From: CAVVJA01 sp963779485
GTDB taxonomy: Bacteria; Actinomycetota; Actinomycetes; Mycobacteriales; Jatrophihabitantaceae
Reading direction: 5' to 3'
NCBI GenBank assembly: GCA_963779485.1
Contig: CAVZYJ010000008.1
Location: 496,001-560,000, forward strand
Length of the DNA stretch: 64,000 nucleotides
A program made the position numbers and the translations under genes. Below, in pieces: positions 27,093 to 36,267 of this stretch. Numbering within the stretch: position 1 is the first letter of the stretch; the number at the start of each line of letters is the position of its first letter. The notes below the pieces were generated by a model that searched no databases, was not told the DNA's origin, and saw only the letters and a program-made list of their open reading frames with translations.

Positions 27093-28255
27093 ATGGGACT
27101 GAACAAGGACGGGCTGGAGCGCTTCGCCGCGGTCGCGGCCTCGCATGTGGGCGATGACAAGGTGCCGGGACTGGTCGCGCTGGTGGCATACGGCGACGAG
27201 GTGCACGTCGAGGCAATCGGGACGCTCGCGGTCGGCGAGGGGCCGGTTGAGCGGGCATCGCTGTTCCGGATCGCGTCGACGACGAAGCCGATCACAGCGG
27301 CCGCGACGCTGGCTCTGGTCCGCGAAGGCCTGCTCGAGCTGGATGAGCCGGTCGACCGGCTGCTGCCGGAGCTCGCGAAGCGCCGGGTACTGCGCCGGAT
27401 GGACGGCCGGCTCGACGACACGCTTCCCGCCGATGGGTCCAGTGACCGTGCGCGGGTTGCTGACGTTCACGTTCGGGTTCGGGATGGCCCTGCGAGATGT
27501 TCACGGCCCGCGAGCCGTGGCCGGTCGTCGCGGCGGCGACGGAGGCCGGGCTCGCTACGATCGGCCCGCCGCAGCCGGACGCCTTCGTCGACCCTGATAC
27601 CTGGATCGCCAGGTTCGGCGAACTGCCCTTGCTGGCGCAGCCCGGTGAGCGGTGGCTCTACAACACCGGCGCGCATGTGCTGAGCGTGCTGTGCGGCCGA
27701 GCCGTCGGGATGCCATACGACGAGGTCCTGCGCACCCGGATCTTCGAGCCGCTCGGTATGCGCGACACCGGCTTCCACACCGAGGACGTCGAGCGGTTGG
27801 CGACGGCGTACCAGCCGACCGCGGACGGGCTCGCGGTTTGGGACGCGCCCGACGGGCAGTGGAGCCGGCCGCCGGCGTTCCACGACGGGGCCGCCGGGCT
27901 GGTGTCGACGGTGGACGACCTGCTGGCGTTCGCGCGGATGCTGTTACACGGCGGCGATCCGATACTGACCGCGAACCAGGTGCGCGAGATGAGCCGCGAC
28001 CACCTGACCACCGATCAGCGCGAGTCCGGTACGGCGTTCCTCGGCGGGCGCGGCTGGGGCCTCGGGACATCGGTGGTGCTGCAGGGGCCATGGGCCGGCG
28101 CGATCGGCTGGGACGGTGGTCTCGGCACATCGTTCCTCGTGCACCCGGAGCGCGACCTCGCCGTGATCGTTCTGACCCAGCGGCTGTTCGAGACCCCGCA
28201 TGCGCCCGCCGTACACACAGACCTGCAAGCTGCCGCCCTCGCCGCGGCCGAGTAA
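27093..28255 (+). pseudogene. serine hydrolase (beta-lactamase class C family) with two frameshifts
   Basis: The start (ATG 27093 after GGAG; an in-frame ATG lies at 27075) encodes the catalytic SxxK motif FRIASTTKPITAAATL. Near 27430 the coding frame moves one base to PPMGPVTVRGLLTFTFGFGM, and near 27492 it moves one more base to EMFTAREPWPVVAAATEAGL. It then stays open to 28255, with the family motif PGERWLYNTGAHVL and a C-terminal GWGLGTSVV and GWDGGLGTSF region. Both changes are single extra bases within about 65 bp. The intact protein would be about 387 aa. Its role may be as an esterase or a penicillin-binding-like hydrolase. Confidence 0.82.
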
Positions 28256-28295
28256 CCGTCGCTGCGGCGTCGCCAATGCGTTTGGCGCGCACGGT

Positions 28296-29174
28296 TCATG
28301 GTTTGCGCGAGGCGGCCAAGGCGGCGGCCTCGTTCGCCAGACGGGGCCAGCCGAATCGCTCGCACCAGACGGGAAAATCCTCGGTCGGGCCGGTCCATTG
28401 CCAGTCGTCGACTGTGCCGACGGCGGCGTCTGTGCGCAGCGTGGCCAGCAGCTTGAATGTATCGGCATCCGCCCGCTGGGAAACGAGCGTCGCCGCCAAC
28501 GTGGCCGCGCCACGCACCGTGACGTCCCAGTCCTTGACTTCGGTCGGGATCTCCTCCAGGTGCCCGTACCGGGCGAGCAGCGTCGCTGCCGACTTCGCAC
28601 CGAACCCGGGCAGGCCCGGGAAACCGTCTGCACTGTCGCCGACGAGGGCCAGCCAGTCAGGGATCGACTCGGCCGGGACGCCGAACTTCGCGACCACTCC
28701 GTCGGCGCTGATCCACTTGTCCTGACGGCGGTCCCACTGGATGACCTTGCCGCCGACGCATTGCCCGAGGTCCTTGTCCGGCGTACAGATGATCACCTGC
28801 TCGACCCGTGGGTCGGCAGCGGCGAGAACGGCTGCGCTGGCCAGGCCGTCGTCCGCCTCGAGATCCACCATCGGCCAGACCGCGACGCCGAGTGCCCGCA
28901 GCGCGTCCTCCAACCAGTCGAATTGTGCCAGCAGCAGCGGGTCCATACCAGCGCTCGACTTGTAGGTTGGCCACATGTCGTTGCGGAACGATTCGATGAC
29001 GTGGTCGGTCGCGACCCCGACATGGGTTGCGCCGTCGTGAAGCATGGTGAACACGGACTGGACGACGCCGCGGGTCGCGCCGATCTCGATGCCGGCGCTG
29101 TCGAGATGTCCGGGCCGGGGCGCGTAATACTGTCGGAAAATCTCGTAGGTCCCATCAACGAGATGAACAATCAC
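28296..29174 (-). CDS. 5'-3' exonuclease (PolI N-terminal / FEN type)
   Basis: Stand-alone structure-specific nuclease of 292 aa, like the 5'-nuclease domain of DNA polymerase I. It has the N-terminal metal-site Asp in MIVHLVDGTYEIF and acidic residues in VDLEADDGLASAAVLA. The motif TPDKDLGQCVGG follows, then the helix-hairpin-helix segment LVGDSADGFPGLPGFGAKSA. It would remove 5' flaps or RNA primers. It lies alone, convergent with the serine hydrolase gene. Confidence 0.93.
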   Translation of the reverse strand: MIVHLVDGTYEIFRQYYAPRPGHLDSAGIEIGATRGVVQSVFTMLHDGATHVGVATDHVIESFRNDMWPTYKSSAGMDPLLLAQFDWLEDALRALGVAVWPMVDLEADDGLASAAVLAAADPRVEQVIICTPDKDLGQCVGGKVIQWDRRQDKWISADGVVAKFGVPAESIPDWLALVGDSADGFPGLPGFGAKSAATLLARYGHLEEIPTEVKDWDVTVRGAATLAATLVSQRADADTFKLLATLRTDAAVGTVDDWQWTGPTEDFPVWCERFGWPRLANEAAALAASRKP

Positions 29175-29290
29175 ACCCCGAGCCTGGCACAGGCAGCGTG
29201 AGCTGCGCGCGCTGACTCACCCTGCAGACCAGCGCCGCCCAGGTCGTCAATCAACGCGGCGACGAGGCTCGCAACATCGGCGACTCGCAC

Positions 29291-29833
29291 CTATTGCAGG
29301 TTGGCGTGCCGGGTCTGCATCAAGGCGTAGGCCTGCGGATCGCCCGCGGTGATATCGAGGACCAGCGCGTCGAGCACGAGCAATGCACTTTGCTCAAACA
29401 GCGTTCCGCCGAACTGCTCGGTGCCGGGCGTGCGCAGCTCAATCCTGGTCTGCGCGACGGTCGCGAGTGTGGAGTCGGCCCGACTGGTCACGGCGAGGAC
29501 CTGCGCCCCGAGGTCTCGGGCGAGCCGAGCGAAGTGAAGCGTTATAGGTGTTTCACCGGTGGCCGAGATCGCTACGAGGCCGTCACCCTGTACTACTGCG
29601 GGCGCCGTCGCTTCGCCGACCACATGCACGGCGAACCCGACGTGCATGAGACGCATTGCCGCCATGTGAGCGACCAGCCCTGAGCGACCTTGCCCGCAAC
29701 AGAACCAGCGGCGTCGTCGATCCTCGAGCAGCTGCGCCGCCTCTGACATCTGGTTACGCGAGACTGCCGAGAGCACACCGGACACCTCGTCCAGGACGGT
29801 GAGCCAGGAGCCCTCAGCTCTCATGGCTGACAT
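29291..29833 (-). CDS. SIS-domain protein, 6-phospho-3-hexuloisomerase (HxlB/PHI)-like
   Basis: A 180 aa single-SIS protein of the size and layout of 6-phospho-3-hexuloisomerase, which converts hexulose-6-P to fructose-6-P in the ribulose monophosphate pathway. Motifs are CCGQGRSGLVAHMAAMRLMH, VGEATAPAVVQGDGLVAIS, ATGETPITL and the C-terminal GGTLFEQSALLVLDALVL. No hexulose-6-phosphate synthase gene is nearby, so a different sugar phosphate is possible. Tandem repeats lie just upstream of its start. Confidence 0.85.
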   Translation of the reverse strand: MSAMRAEGSWLTVLDEVSGVLSAVSRNQMSEAAQLLEDRRRRWFCCGQGRSGLVAHMAAMRLMHVGFAVHVVGEATAPAVVQGDGLVAISATGETPITLHFARLARDLGAQVLAVTSRADSTLATVAQTRIELRTPGTEQFGGTLFEQSALLVLDALVLDITAGDPQAYALMQTRHANLQ

Positions 29834-29856
29834 GGCGACAGCGCATCTGTTCCGAT

Positions 29857-29902
29857 GTCATAAAGGCGCGTGCGTCATAAAGACGCGTGTCATTTTCACG
29901 CG
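29857..29902. repeat. tandem 17 bp repeats upstream of the HxlB-like gene
   Basis: GTCATAAAGGCGCGTGC (29857-29873) is followed directly by GTCATAAAGACGCGTGT (29874-29890) and a degenerate overlapping third copy (GTCATTTTCACGCG, 29889-29902). They start 24 bases upstream of the minus-strand ATG at 29833. Position and the near two-turn period suggest regulator binding sites or a repeated promoter element. Confidence 0.7.
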
Positions 29903-30083
29903 CCCAATCGTATCCAAGAGCGGCGACCTCGGGCAGCGCGGAGAGCACGTGACAAATCTTGTCGGACCAGCAGTGCTGCTATCTGAGCGGGCGCTCGAGC
30001 TCTGACGTTGCGAGCTTCGTATTTCGTGCTTGCCGGCTGGCCGTTTCACCGAATCGGCCCGTGCGAGCGTAGCGGCTGTGCGG

Positions 30084-30515
30084 TCAGGAGCTCATCGCCT
30101 TCGGCAAGTTGCCGATGTTGTCCACCTCGGTGCGTACCTGCTTGTTGATCATTGACGTCATGACAACCATCAGCCCGCGCGGCTTGACGTCGAGCGTGAA
30201 GGTGACCTCCGTGCCGCCCGCGGCCTCGCGTAGCTCAAATCGGCCCACTGGGCGGGCCGGGCCGGCGATGACTTCGAAGTCGAGTCGGGTCGGCTGCTCG
30301 TAGCGGGTAATCCGGTAGTCACCAGGTATCGAGCGACCGCCGGGTCCTTTCATGGTCTGCTTGAACGTCGCGCCAACGGCGGTACCGGTCTCAACGACGT
30401 GACTAACGTCGGTCACCCCGGGACGCCACGCCGGCTCATTCATCCCATCGGCTAAGAAGGCGAAAACCTCTCCGATAGGCCGATCGACGATTACCGTTGC
30501 GCTCGCGTGGGCCAT
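30084..30515 (-). CDS. SRPBCC-family (polyketide cyclase/START-like) protein
   Basis: A 143 aa helix-grip protein with a hydrophobic ligand cavity. It starts ATVIVDRPIGEVFAFLAD, the usual N-terminal strand and helix. A middle strand pair is RITRYEQPTRLDFEVIAGP and a late strand is GTEVTFTLDV before the long C-terminal helix. ATG 30515 is chosen because it starts at the conserved strand; longer starts up to 30581 exist. The ligand is unknown. Confidence 0.85.
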   Translation of the reverse strand: MAHASATVIVDRPIGEVFAFLADGMNEPAWRPGVTDVSHVVETGTAVGATFKQTMKGPGGRSIPGDYRITRYEQPTRLDFEVIAGPARPVGRFELREAAGGTEVTFTLDVKPRGLMVVMTSMINKQVRTEVDNIGNLPKAMSS

Positions 30516-30584
30516 GACCCAGACTTTAGCCGTCGTCGCAGGCATGCTTATTGTTCTGGTAGACCGGCGAGTCAGCACCACCGG

Positions 30585-32216
30585 TCAGTGACCGCGGAAG
30601 GCCTCCTCCAGCCACCACGATCCGCGGTCAGCGGTGACCTTCGCGTCGATGAGCAAGGGGCGATCTCGCGCCCCGTCGAGCCACGTCCGGACCGCTGCGA
30701 GATCGTCCACGCGGGTGACGCTGATCGCATCGAAGCCGAAGCCGCGACCGACAGCGGCGACGTCGGTTGGCGGGAACCGCACCGTCGCCAGGTCGCACCC
30801 GTCAGGTCCGAAGTGGTGGACCTCGGCGCCGTAGGCGTCATCGTTGTAGACGATCACTACCATCGGCAGGCCGAGCCGCCGGACGGTGTCCAGCTCGGCG
30901 ACGCTCATCAGTGTGCCGCCGTCGCCGAGCGCGGCGACGGGCAAGCGGTCCGGCTGAGCCAGGGCGGCCCCTATCGCCGTCGCGAGGCCAAGCCCGATCG
31001 ACTGGAACGCCTGGGTGAAGCAGAAGGCGGACTCGTCTGGTACTGACAAGAACATGCTCGGGTAACCCATGAAGTTGCCCGAGTCGACACCGATCACGCG
31101 CTCGGCCGGCAGCATGTCGTCGAGCGCGATGGTCAACGTCCGCGGGTCGATGCGCTCACGCGTCGACGTGTCGTCGTACTCGACGTCGCGCCATCGGATT
31201 CGCTCATGGATCTGTTCCCGAACCCGCTCGCTCCGGTAACCGATCCGGGCAGCAGGGCTTGCCGCGGTTGCTGCCCGCGCCGTTGCGGTGACCCCGCCAA
31301 CCACCCCGAATCGAATCGGACGATGCGTGCCGAGAGCGTCGGGATCCAGGTCGACCTGCACCACGGTGGCATCCGGTCCGATGAGGTTGCCGTGCCGGGT
31401 CGTCCACATGTTCAGCGCGCAGCCCCAGCCGACGATCAGGTCCGCGTCGCGGATCAGGTGCGCCGCCAGCGGCGAGGCGAACCCACCCGAGACGTCGAGC
31501 GACCAGGGGCTGCCGTGGAACAGCCCTTTCGCGACGGCACTGGTCGCGAGCAGGGCGCCGCACGCATCGCCGAGTTCGAGGAGTGCCTCGCGCGCTCCGG
31601 GTGCGCGCGAGCCGCGCCCGGCGACGAATACTGGACGCTCCGCGCGGATCAGCGCGTCGACGAGCCGTACCAGCCCGGCGGCATCGGGTTGCGCCTCTGG
31701 CACGGGCGGCTGTTCTGACACCGTCCGGTCCGCTGCCTCAGCCGCTTGGACGGCGAGCGGCAGGTTCAGTAACACGGTGCGCCGGTCGTCGCGAGCGAGG
31801 TGATACGCGCGGACGGCAGTGGCGACGGCGTCGTCGGCAGACTCGACGCGCAGGGCGATCGCGCCGACGGACTCGGCAAGCGCGTCCTGATCGATGTAGA
31901 AGTTCGAGCGTTTCTCGCTGACCTCGGCGGCGAGGACGAGCATCGGTGTGCGGCTCTTGGCCGCCTCGGCGATCCCGGTCACTGCGTTGGTAAGGCCGCA
32001 ACCTTGGTGAACCGTAACCGCGGCGACGGTGCCGCTCATCCGCGAGTAGGCGTCGGCCATTGTCGCTGCCCCGCCTTCGTGCCGGGCGGCGACAAAGCGA
32101 GCGCCCCCCGCGACGAGGGCGTTCGTCACGTGAAAGTTGCCTGAGCCCACCACGCCGAAGACTTGCCGTACACCCAGCTCGGCGAGGGCGGTCCCGATTG
32201 CCCGCGCAGCGGTCAT
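30585..32216 (-). CDS. thiamine-pyrophosphate-dependent enzyme (acetolactate synthase/decarboxylase superfamily)
   Basis: A 543 aa TPP enzyme with the three classic domains. The N-terminal PYR domain carries the cofactor-activating Glu in AARHEGGAATMADAYSRM. A central Rossmann domain starts VDALIRAERPVFVAGRGS. The C-terminal PP domain has the metal/TPP motif GDGGTLMSVAELDTVRRLGL ending VIVYNDDAYG. ALS, benzoylformate decarboxylase and sulfopyruvate decarboxylase share this plan, so the substrate is open. Its ATG overlaps the stop of the upstream cyclase-family gene by one base (TGATG), so the two are coupled and probably act in one pathway. Confidence 0.92.
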   Translation of the reverse strand: MTAARAIGTALAELGVRQVFGVVGSGNFHVTNALVAGGARFVAARHEGGAATMADAYSRMSGTVAAVTVHQGCGLTNAVTGIAEAAKSRTPMLVLAAEVSEKRSNFYIDQDALAESVGAIALRVESADDAVATAVRAYHLARDDRRTVLLNLPLAVQAAEAADRTVSEQPPVPEAQPDAAGLVRLVDALIRAERPVFVAGRGSRAPGAREALLELGDACGALLATSAVAKGLFHGSPWSLDVSGGFASPLAAHLIRDADLIVGWGCALNMWTTRHGNLIGPDATVVQVDLDPDALGTHRPIRFGVVGGVTATARAATAASPAARIGYRSERVREQIHERIRWRDVEYDDTSTRERIDPRTLTIALDDMLPAERVIGVDSGNFMGYPSMFLSVPDESAFCFTQAFQSIGLGLATAIGAALAQPDRLPVAALGDGGTLMSVAELDTVRRLGLPMVVIVYNDDAYGAEVHHFGPDGCDLATVRFPPTDVAAVGRGFGFDAISVTRVDDLAAVRTWLDGARDRPLLIDAKVTADRGSWWLEEAFRGH

Positions 32217-32989
32217 CAACGTTCGACGAGCGCGAGCACGCGGGTTGGGCTGCCCGAGCCGCCGCGGATCCTCAACGGCGAGGCGATGAGGATTGCGCCG
32301 GTTGGAGGCAGCAGCGCGAGATTTTGCAACTGCGTCAGCCCGTACTTGCCGGCACCGTGCATCAGCGTGTGGCACGGGAACATGGGATCGAATCCGGCTG
32401 CCGCGCCCGCATCGGTGCCGACGGTTTCCACGCCCAGGCCGACGACGGGCGACTCCTCTGCCAGCCACCGCGCGCAGTCAACCGAGACGCCCGGGGTGTG
32501 TGGGCCATTCTCGTCGGCGTTGAGGAACGTGTCCTGCCGGTGTGACCGGGCGTCCCATCCTGTGCGGTAGAGCAGCCAGCCGCCTTCGGGCAGCGGGCCG
32601 TGCTCGTTCTCCCAAGCGCGGATGTGCTCGATCTCCAGCAGGAAATCCGCGTTGTCCGCGGCCTGCGCGGAGAAGTCCAGCACCGCGGCCGGCCCGACCA
32701 GCCGCCGCGCCGGTACGGATGCGACGTCCTCGCCGCCCTTGCCGGTGATCCAGTGGCACGGCGCGTCGAAATGCGTGCCGGTGTGCTCGCCGGTGCGGAA
32801 GTTGTTCCAGTACCAGGCCGGCCCGCGCGCGTCGTAGTTACTGATCTCCTCGAACTCGAATTTCGCGGTCTGGCCGAACTGCGGCGGAAGCTGGAGTGCC
32901 GGCGTACTGCTAGACAACGGCGCGGTGAGATCGATGACCTCGACCGTCCCGGACGCAAGGGCCGCGGCGAGCTCCGGAAGGACCGGCAT
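32216..32989 (-). CDS. cyclase family protein (PF04199, kynurenine formamidase-like)
   Basis: Metal-dependent hydrolase of 257 aa. The family signature GEHTGTHFDAPCHW supplies the metal-binding His and Asp residues. VIDLTAPLSSSTP is the usual N-terminal strand and GWLLYRTGWDAR the middle one. Relatives hydrolyse N-formylkynurenine, isatin or other amides and lactones. Coupling to the TPP enzyme suggests hydrolysis of a cyclic or amide substrate to an alpha-keto acid that is then decarboxylated. That pathway is inference. Confidence 0.9.
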   Translation of the reverse strand: MPVLPELAAALASGTVEVIDLTAPLSSSTPALQLPPQFGQTAKFEFEEISNYDARGPAWYWNNFRTGEHTGTHFDAPCHWITGKGGEDVASVPARRLVGPAAVLDFSAQAADNADFLLEIEHIRAWENEHGPLPEGGWLLYRTGWDARSHRQDTFLNADENGPHTPGVSVDCARWLAEESPVVGLGVETVGTDAGAAAGFDPMFPCHTLMHGAGKYGLTQLQNLALLPPTGAILIASPLRIRGGSGSPTRVLALVER

Positions 32990-33164
32990 GCTGGCTCCTT
33001 AGGCAGGTGAGGGCACTGCGCACGCTACCGCCATCGCCAGCACCCCGGCGATGACGAGTCGGCACTGGATGATGCAATCACCGCGCCGCTCGCGAAGGCA
33101 ACGACGGGACGCACGGTATGCCTCCATACCGACGTGCCGCCCAAGGTTTGCTTTCCCAGATCGG

Positions 33165-34364
33165 CTACGCGAAATGATCAGTCGGCCCACGACTCGCGGG
33201 CGCCGAGGGGACGACGCATGCGGCGAACGCATCGACGGCGTCGATGACGGCGTGGAAGCGGACCGAGTAATACAGGTCGAACGTGTGCTGAGCACCGGGT
33301 AGTTCGAGGTAGACCAGCGGGCTGCGCGATCCAGCGGTGCGAAGCCGTTCGATGAAGTCGCGGACCTCAGAGACCGGGACGATCGAGTCGTGCGTGCCGT
33401 GGGCGATCAGCATCGGCGGTGCGTCATGGCCGACGTGTTCGATCGGTGCCGACGGCGCACCGGGTTTCCGTTCGATCCAGGTCGGGCTGTCGTAGAAGCC
33501 ATAGAGGCAAATTGCGGCGGAGACGCGGGTATCGGCCTGTTCGAAGCCCGGTTGCAGCGTGGCGAGGTTCGGTGTGAGCGCGGCCAGCGCCGCGAGGTGT
33601 GCCCCGGCAGAGCTGCCTGCGACGACGATGGTCGATGGATCGGCACCGTAAGTCGGGGCGTGCTCGCGCATCCAGGCGATGACCCGCTTCGCGTCGACGA
33701 GGGGCGCAGGGTACGGCGCGGTGCGAGCGAGTCGGTAGTTGGCGCTGACGCATACCCAGCCTTGGCTAGCGAGATGGTAGATGAGTGCGCGGGCCTCACG
33801 GTTCTTGCGGCCCCTGTAGTACGCGCCGCCGTGGAAGTAAACCAGGCACGGGCCGGTCACCGCGCCCGATCGCGGGAGGTGAACGTCGAGCAGGTTCTGC
33901 CGACCCGCCGAGCCGTAGGGCAGGTCGGCCCGCCGCAGGACATCGTGTCGGCGCACGGCCAGCGGCGCGAATAGCAATCGCGCCCACGGGCGGCGCTGCT
34001 GAAGCCGGGCCGTCACCTCCGGTGCTAGCTCGGCGCGCCATCCAGAGCCCAACCCTCGCGAGAGAGCAAGCGCGGCGGCGGGGCCGGCCCGCACTGCGCG
34101 CCACAAGGCCACCGCGAGCCCGGCCAGCGTCAGCACTGCCACGCCTAGACAAGCATCGCCCACCGGCGTGCTCAGATCTCCCTGCACCGCGGCCAGTGCC
34201 GTGGCGGCCAGCACCCAGCCGGCGACCAGCAGCGGCAGCTCGTTGACCTGAAACCCCAGCCGCCACCACAGCTGTCCAAGCCTCCAGCTTCGGTAGACGG
34301 GAGCGAGCGTTGCCGCCGTCGCCAATGCGGGAACAGCAATCGCGATCAAGTAACCGATCGGCAC
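33165..34364 (-). CDS. membrane-anchored alpha/beta hydrolase (hormone-sensitive-lipase-like esterase)
   Basis: A 399 aa protein. The first 100 residues hold about three membrane helices. The rest is an alpha/beta hydrolase with oxyanion motif YFHGGAYYRG, nucleophile elbow VAGSSAGAHLAAL, acid in HGTHDSIVPVSE and the catalytic His in LELPGAQHTFD. The GTG start at 34364 follows GAGAGAC. Actinobacterial relatives are esterases or lipases of unknown physiological role. Confidence 0.9.
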   Translation of the reverse strand: MPIGYLIAIAVPALATAATLAPVYRSWRLGQLWWRLGFQVNELPLLVAGWVLAATALAAVQGDLSTPVGDACLGVAVLTLAGLAVALWRAVRAGPAAALALSRGLGSGWRAELAPEVTARLQQRRPWARLLFAPLAVRRHDVLRRADLPYGSAGRQNLLDVHLPRSGAVTGPCLVYFHGGAYYRGRKNREARALIYHLASQGWVCVSANYRLARTAPYPAPLVDAKRVIAWMREHAPTYGADPSTIVVAGSSAGAHLAALAALTPNLATLQPGFEQADTRVSAAICLYGFYDSPTWIERKPGAPSAPIEHVGHDAPPMLIAHGTHDSIVPVSEVRDFIERLRTAGSRSPLVYLELPGAQHTFDLYYSVRFHAVIDAVDAFAACVVPSAPASRGPTDHFA

Positions 34365-34724
34365 AAGTCTCTCTTACTCTCTCGTGCGGACAAGATCATC
34401 TTAGGAGCCCACGACAGGCGGCGACAGTGCCCCGACAGCCTGATCGGGCGTGACAGACGTCACGCCGCCCCGGTCGTTTGACGCCGGTCGGAGTCGGACC
34501 GTCGTGTGCGGCGGCAGAGCCGGCCAGCGCAGCGGTTGAAGGTCACCACCCCCAAGGACCAGCGCGCGCAACAGGATCAGCGCGAACGCGCAAAACGCAG
34601 TACTGACGCCGGCCGCGGTAGCGATCTGCCTCGACCCCTTCCAGCAGAAGGGCTCGAGGCATCGTCTCTCTCAACGGCCCTGAACGGCGGGGACCGCCAC
34701 GCGCCGACCTTCAGGTCGAACTGA
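34365..34724. other. intergenic region between the esterase and MFS genes
   Basis: About 360 bp with no convincing gene. It must hold the esterase promoter at its left and carries a strong hairpin at 34627-34661 just after the MFS gene. Short open frames here have no recognisable content. Confidence 0.5.
34627..34661 (-). terminator. hairpin after the MFS exporter gene
   Basis: TGCCTCGA (34627-34634) pairs perfectly with TCGAGGCA (34654-34661), with an inner CCCTT/AAGGG extension. It lies 63 bp past the MFS stop codon on the minus strand. There is no clear T-run, so the terminator role is likely but not certain. Confidence 0.55.
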
Positions 34725-36146
34725 TTAGGCCTCGACCAGCACGGTGGGCTCGGCGATCCGTTCGCTGCTGGTGACGTGCCGTTCCGGCTTGGGCTTGCCG
34801 GGGAGCACGAGGGCCAGCACCGCCGCGATGACCATGGCGACGGCGCTGATCCAGAACGCGCGGTCGTAGCCGGCGGTCGGCGACGACGCTCCGGCGGCGA
34901 TCGTGGCCATGACGGCCAGGCCTACCGCCCCGCCGATCTGGCGGGTGGTGTTGATCAGTCCGGACGCGAGCCCGGCCTGGTGTATCGGCACGTCCGCCGT
35001 CGCGGCGATAGTCATCGGCACGAACGAGAGGCCCACGCCGACCCCGGTGAGTACGAGGGCTCCGAACGCGTGGACAAAGTAACCGTCGCCGGCCGAGAGC
35101 TGGCTCAGCCACGCGAGCCCGGCCACCGCCAGCACGGGTCCGATGATCAGCTGGCGCCGGACGCCCCCGCGTGTAATCAGCCGTGGGGAGGACAGCGCAC
35201 CGGTCAGCGTGGCCAGCGCTGCGGGCAGGAACGCCAGCCCCGCCTTGAGCGGGCTGTAGCCGTTGACCTGCTGCAGGTACAGGGACAGGAAGAAGAACAT
35301 CCCGAACAGCGCGGCCCCGATCATCACGGCGATGCCGTTCGCGGCCGCAACCGAGGGCAGCCGGAGCACGCCCAGCGGGACCAGCGGCTGGGCCGCGACG
35401 TGCGACTCGATCACGACGAACGCGGCGAGCAACGCTGCGCCGCCCGACAGGGTGAGGATCGTGGCCGGCGACCCCCACGAGCGGCTGTCGGTGCTGACGA
35501 TGCCGTAGACGAGCAGGGCCAGCCCGCCGGTAACCGTGACGGCGCCGGCGATGTCGAGACCGGGCCGCGCGTCGGCCCGGGACTCGGCGAGCGCCACGAT
35601 CGCGGCCGCGATCAGGGCGGCACCAATGGGCACATTGACGAACAGCACCCACCGCCAGTTCAGCAGGTCGGTGAGGAGGCCGCCGGCCAGCACGCCGGCC
35701 GTGGCGCCGCTCGCGGCGGTGGCCGACCATGCACCCAGGGCGCGGCGGCGCGCCGCGGGTTCGGTGAAGGTCGTGGTAATCAGGCTCAGCGTGGCCGGCG
35801 CCAGGATCGCGGCGCCGACGCCCTGCACCGCGCGAGCGGCGATGAGTTCGCCGCCGTTCTGGGCGAGGCCGCCGAGAAGGCTGCATACGGTGAACACGCC
35901 CAGGCCCAGCACGAACACGCGCCGGCGTCCGAATAGATCGGCGGCCCGCCCGCCGAGCAGCAGGAAGCCGGCGAACGTGAGCGTGTAGGCGTTGATGATC
36001 CACTGCTGGCTCGTGGCCGAAAGGTCGAGATCGGCCCGCATCTTCGGCAGGGCCACGTTCACGATCGACACGTCCAGGACGACCATGAACTGAGCGACGC
36101 AGCACACCGCCAGCACGGCCCAGGTCGGTATGGCACGTTTCGACAT
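34725..36146 (-). CDS. MFS drug/H+ antiporter (DHA2, EmrB/QacA type)
   Basis: Proton-driven exporter of 473 aa with about 14 membrane helices. It has the DHA2 signatures LDVSIVNVALPKMRADL, GGRAADLFGRRRVFVLGLGVF and the motif C-like APATLSLITTTF. ATG 36146 follows GAGGAGAA. It sits 31 bp after a leaderless micro-ORF that starts from an ECF42-type promoter (36268-36297), which is probably how this gene is expressed. That would put drug export under the sigma factor encoded next door. Confidence 0.93.
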   Translation of the reverse strand: MSKRAIPTWAVLAVCCVAQFMVVLDVSIVNVALPKMRADLDLSATSQQWIINAYTLTFAGFLLLGGRAADLFGRRRVFVLGLGVFTVCSLLGGLAQNGGELIAARAVQGVGAAILAPATLSLITTTFTEPAARRRALGAWSATAASGATAGVLAGGLLTDLLNWRWVLFVNVPIGAALIAAAIVALAESRADARPGLDIAGAVTVTGGLALLVYGIVSTDSRSWGSPATILTLSGGAALLAAFVVIESHVAAQPLVPLGVLRLPSVAAANGIAVMIGAALFGMFFFLSLYLQQVNGYSPLKAGLAFLPAALATLTGALSSPRLITRGGVRRQLIIGPVLAVAGLAWLSQLSAGDGYFVHAFGALVLTGVGVGLSFVPMTIAATADVPIHQAGLASGLINTTRQIGGAVGLAVMATIAAGASSPTAGYDRAFWISAVAMVIAAVLALVLPGKPKPERHVTSSERIAEPTVLVEA

Positions 36147-36177
36147 CAGCGTTCTCCTCGCTATGTGTGTGCCGCTG

Positions 36178-36261
36178 CTAGGCCGCGTGGGCGATGGTGG
36201 GGATGCCGACGCTGGTACGGCTGTCCAGCTCGCGCGGCAGGTGGGAAAGGTTGTCGCTCAT
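36178..36261 (-). CDS. leaderless micro-ORF (27 aa) before the MFS gene
   Basis: ATG 36261 lies seven bases past the -10 element of an ECF-type promoter, so transcription probably starts at the start codon itself. The peptide begins MSDNLSHLPRELDSRTSVGI and ends AHAA. It is related to the micro-ORF at 37993-38154, sharing the promoter, the first 20 codons and the end, but it lacks the middle. Its stop lies 31 bp before the MFS start. The N-terminus resembles a small conserved actinobacterial protein (pattern LPRELDSRTSDGI, from memory). It may be a shortened relic serving as a translated leader. Confidence 0.6.
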   Translation of the reverse strand: MSDNLSHLPRELDSRTSVGIPTIAHAA

Positions 36262-36267
36262 ACCCAG

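Noticed and set aside
28260..28295. Possible attachment site or recombination junction near the end of the serine hydrolase gene
   Set aside because: Only a short convergent gap; no repeats or integrase are present.
34776..35936. 386-codon plus-strand open frame opposite the MFS gene
   Set aside because: Antisense shadow; the product is low-complexity Gly/Arg/Glu with no family features.
34711..36105. 464-codon minus-strand open frame overlapping the MFS gene
   Set aside because: Another frame of the same strand carries the full MFS transporter with all its motifs. The overlapping one is Arg/Pro-rich and meaningless.
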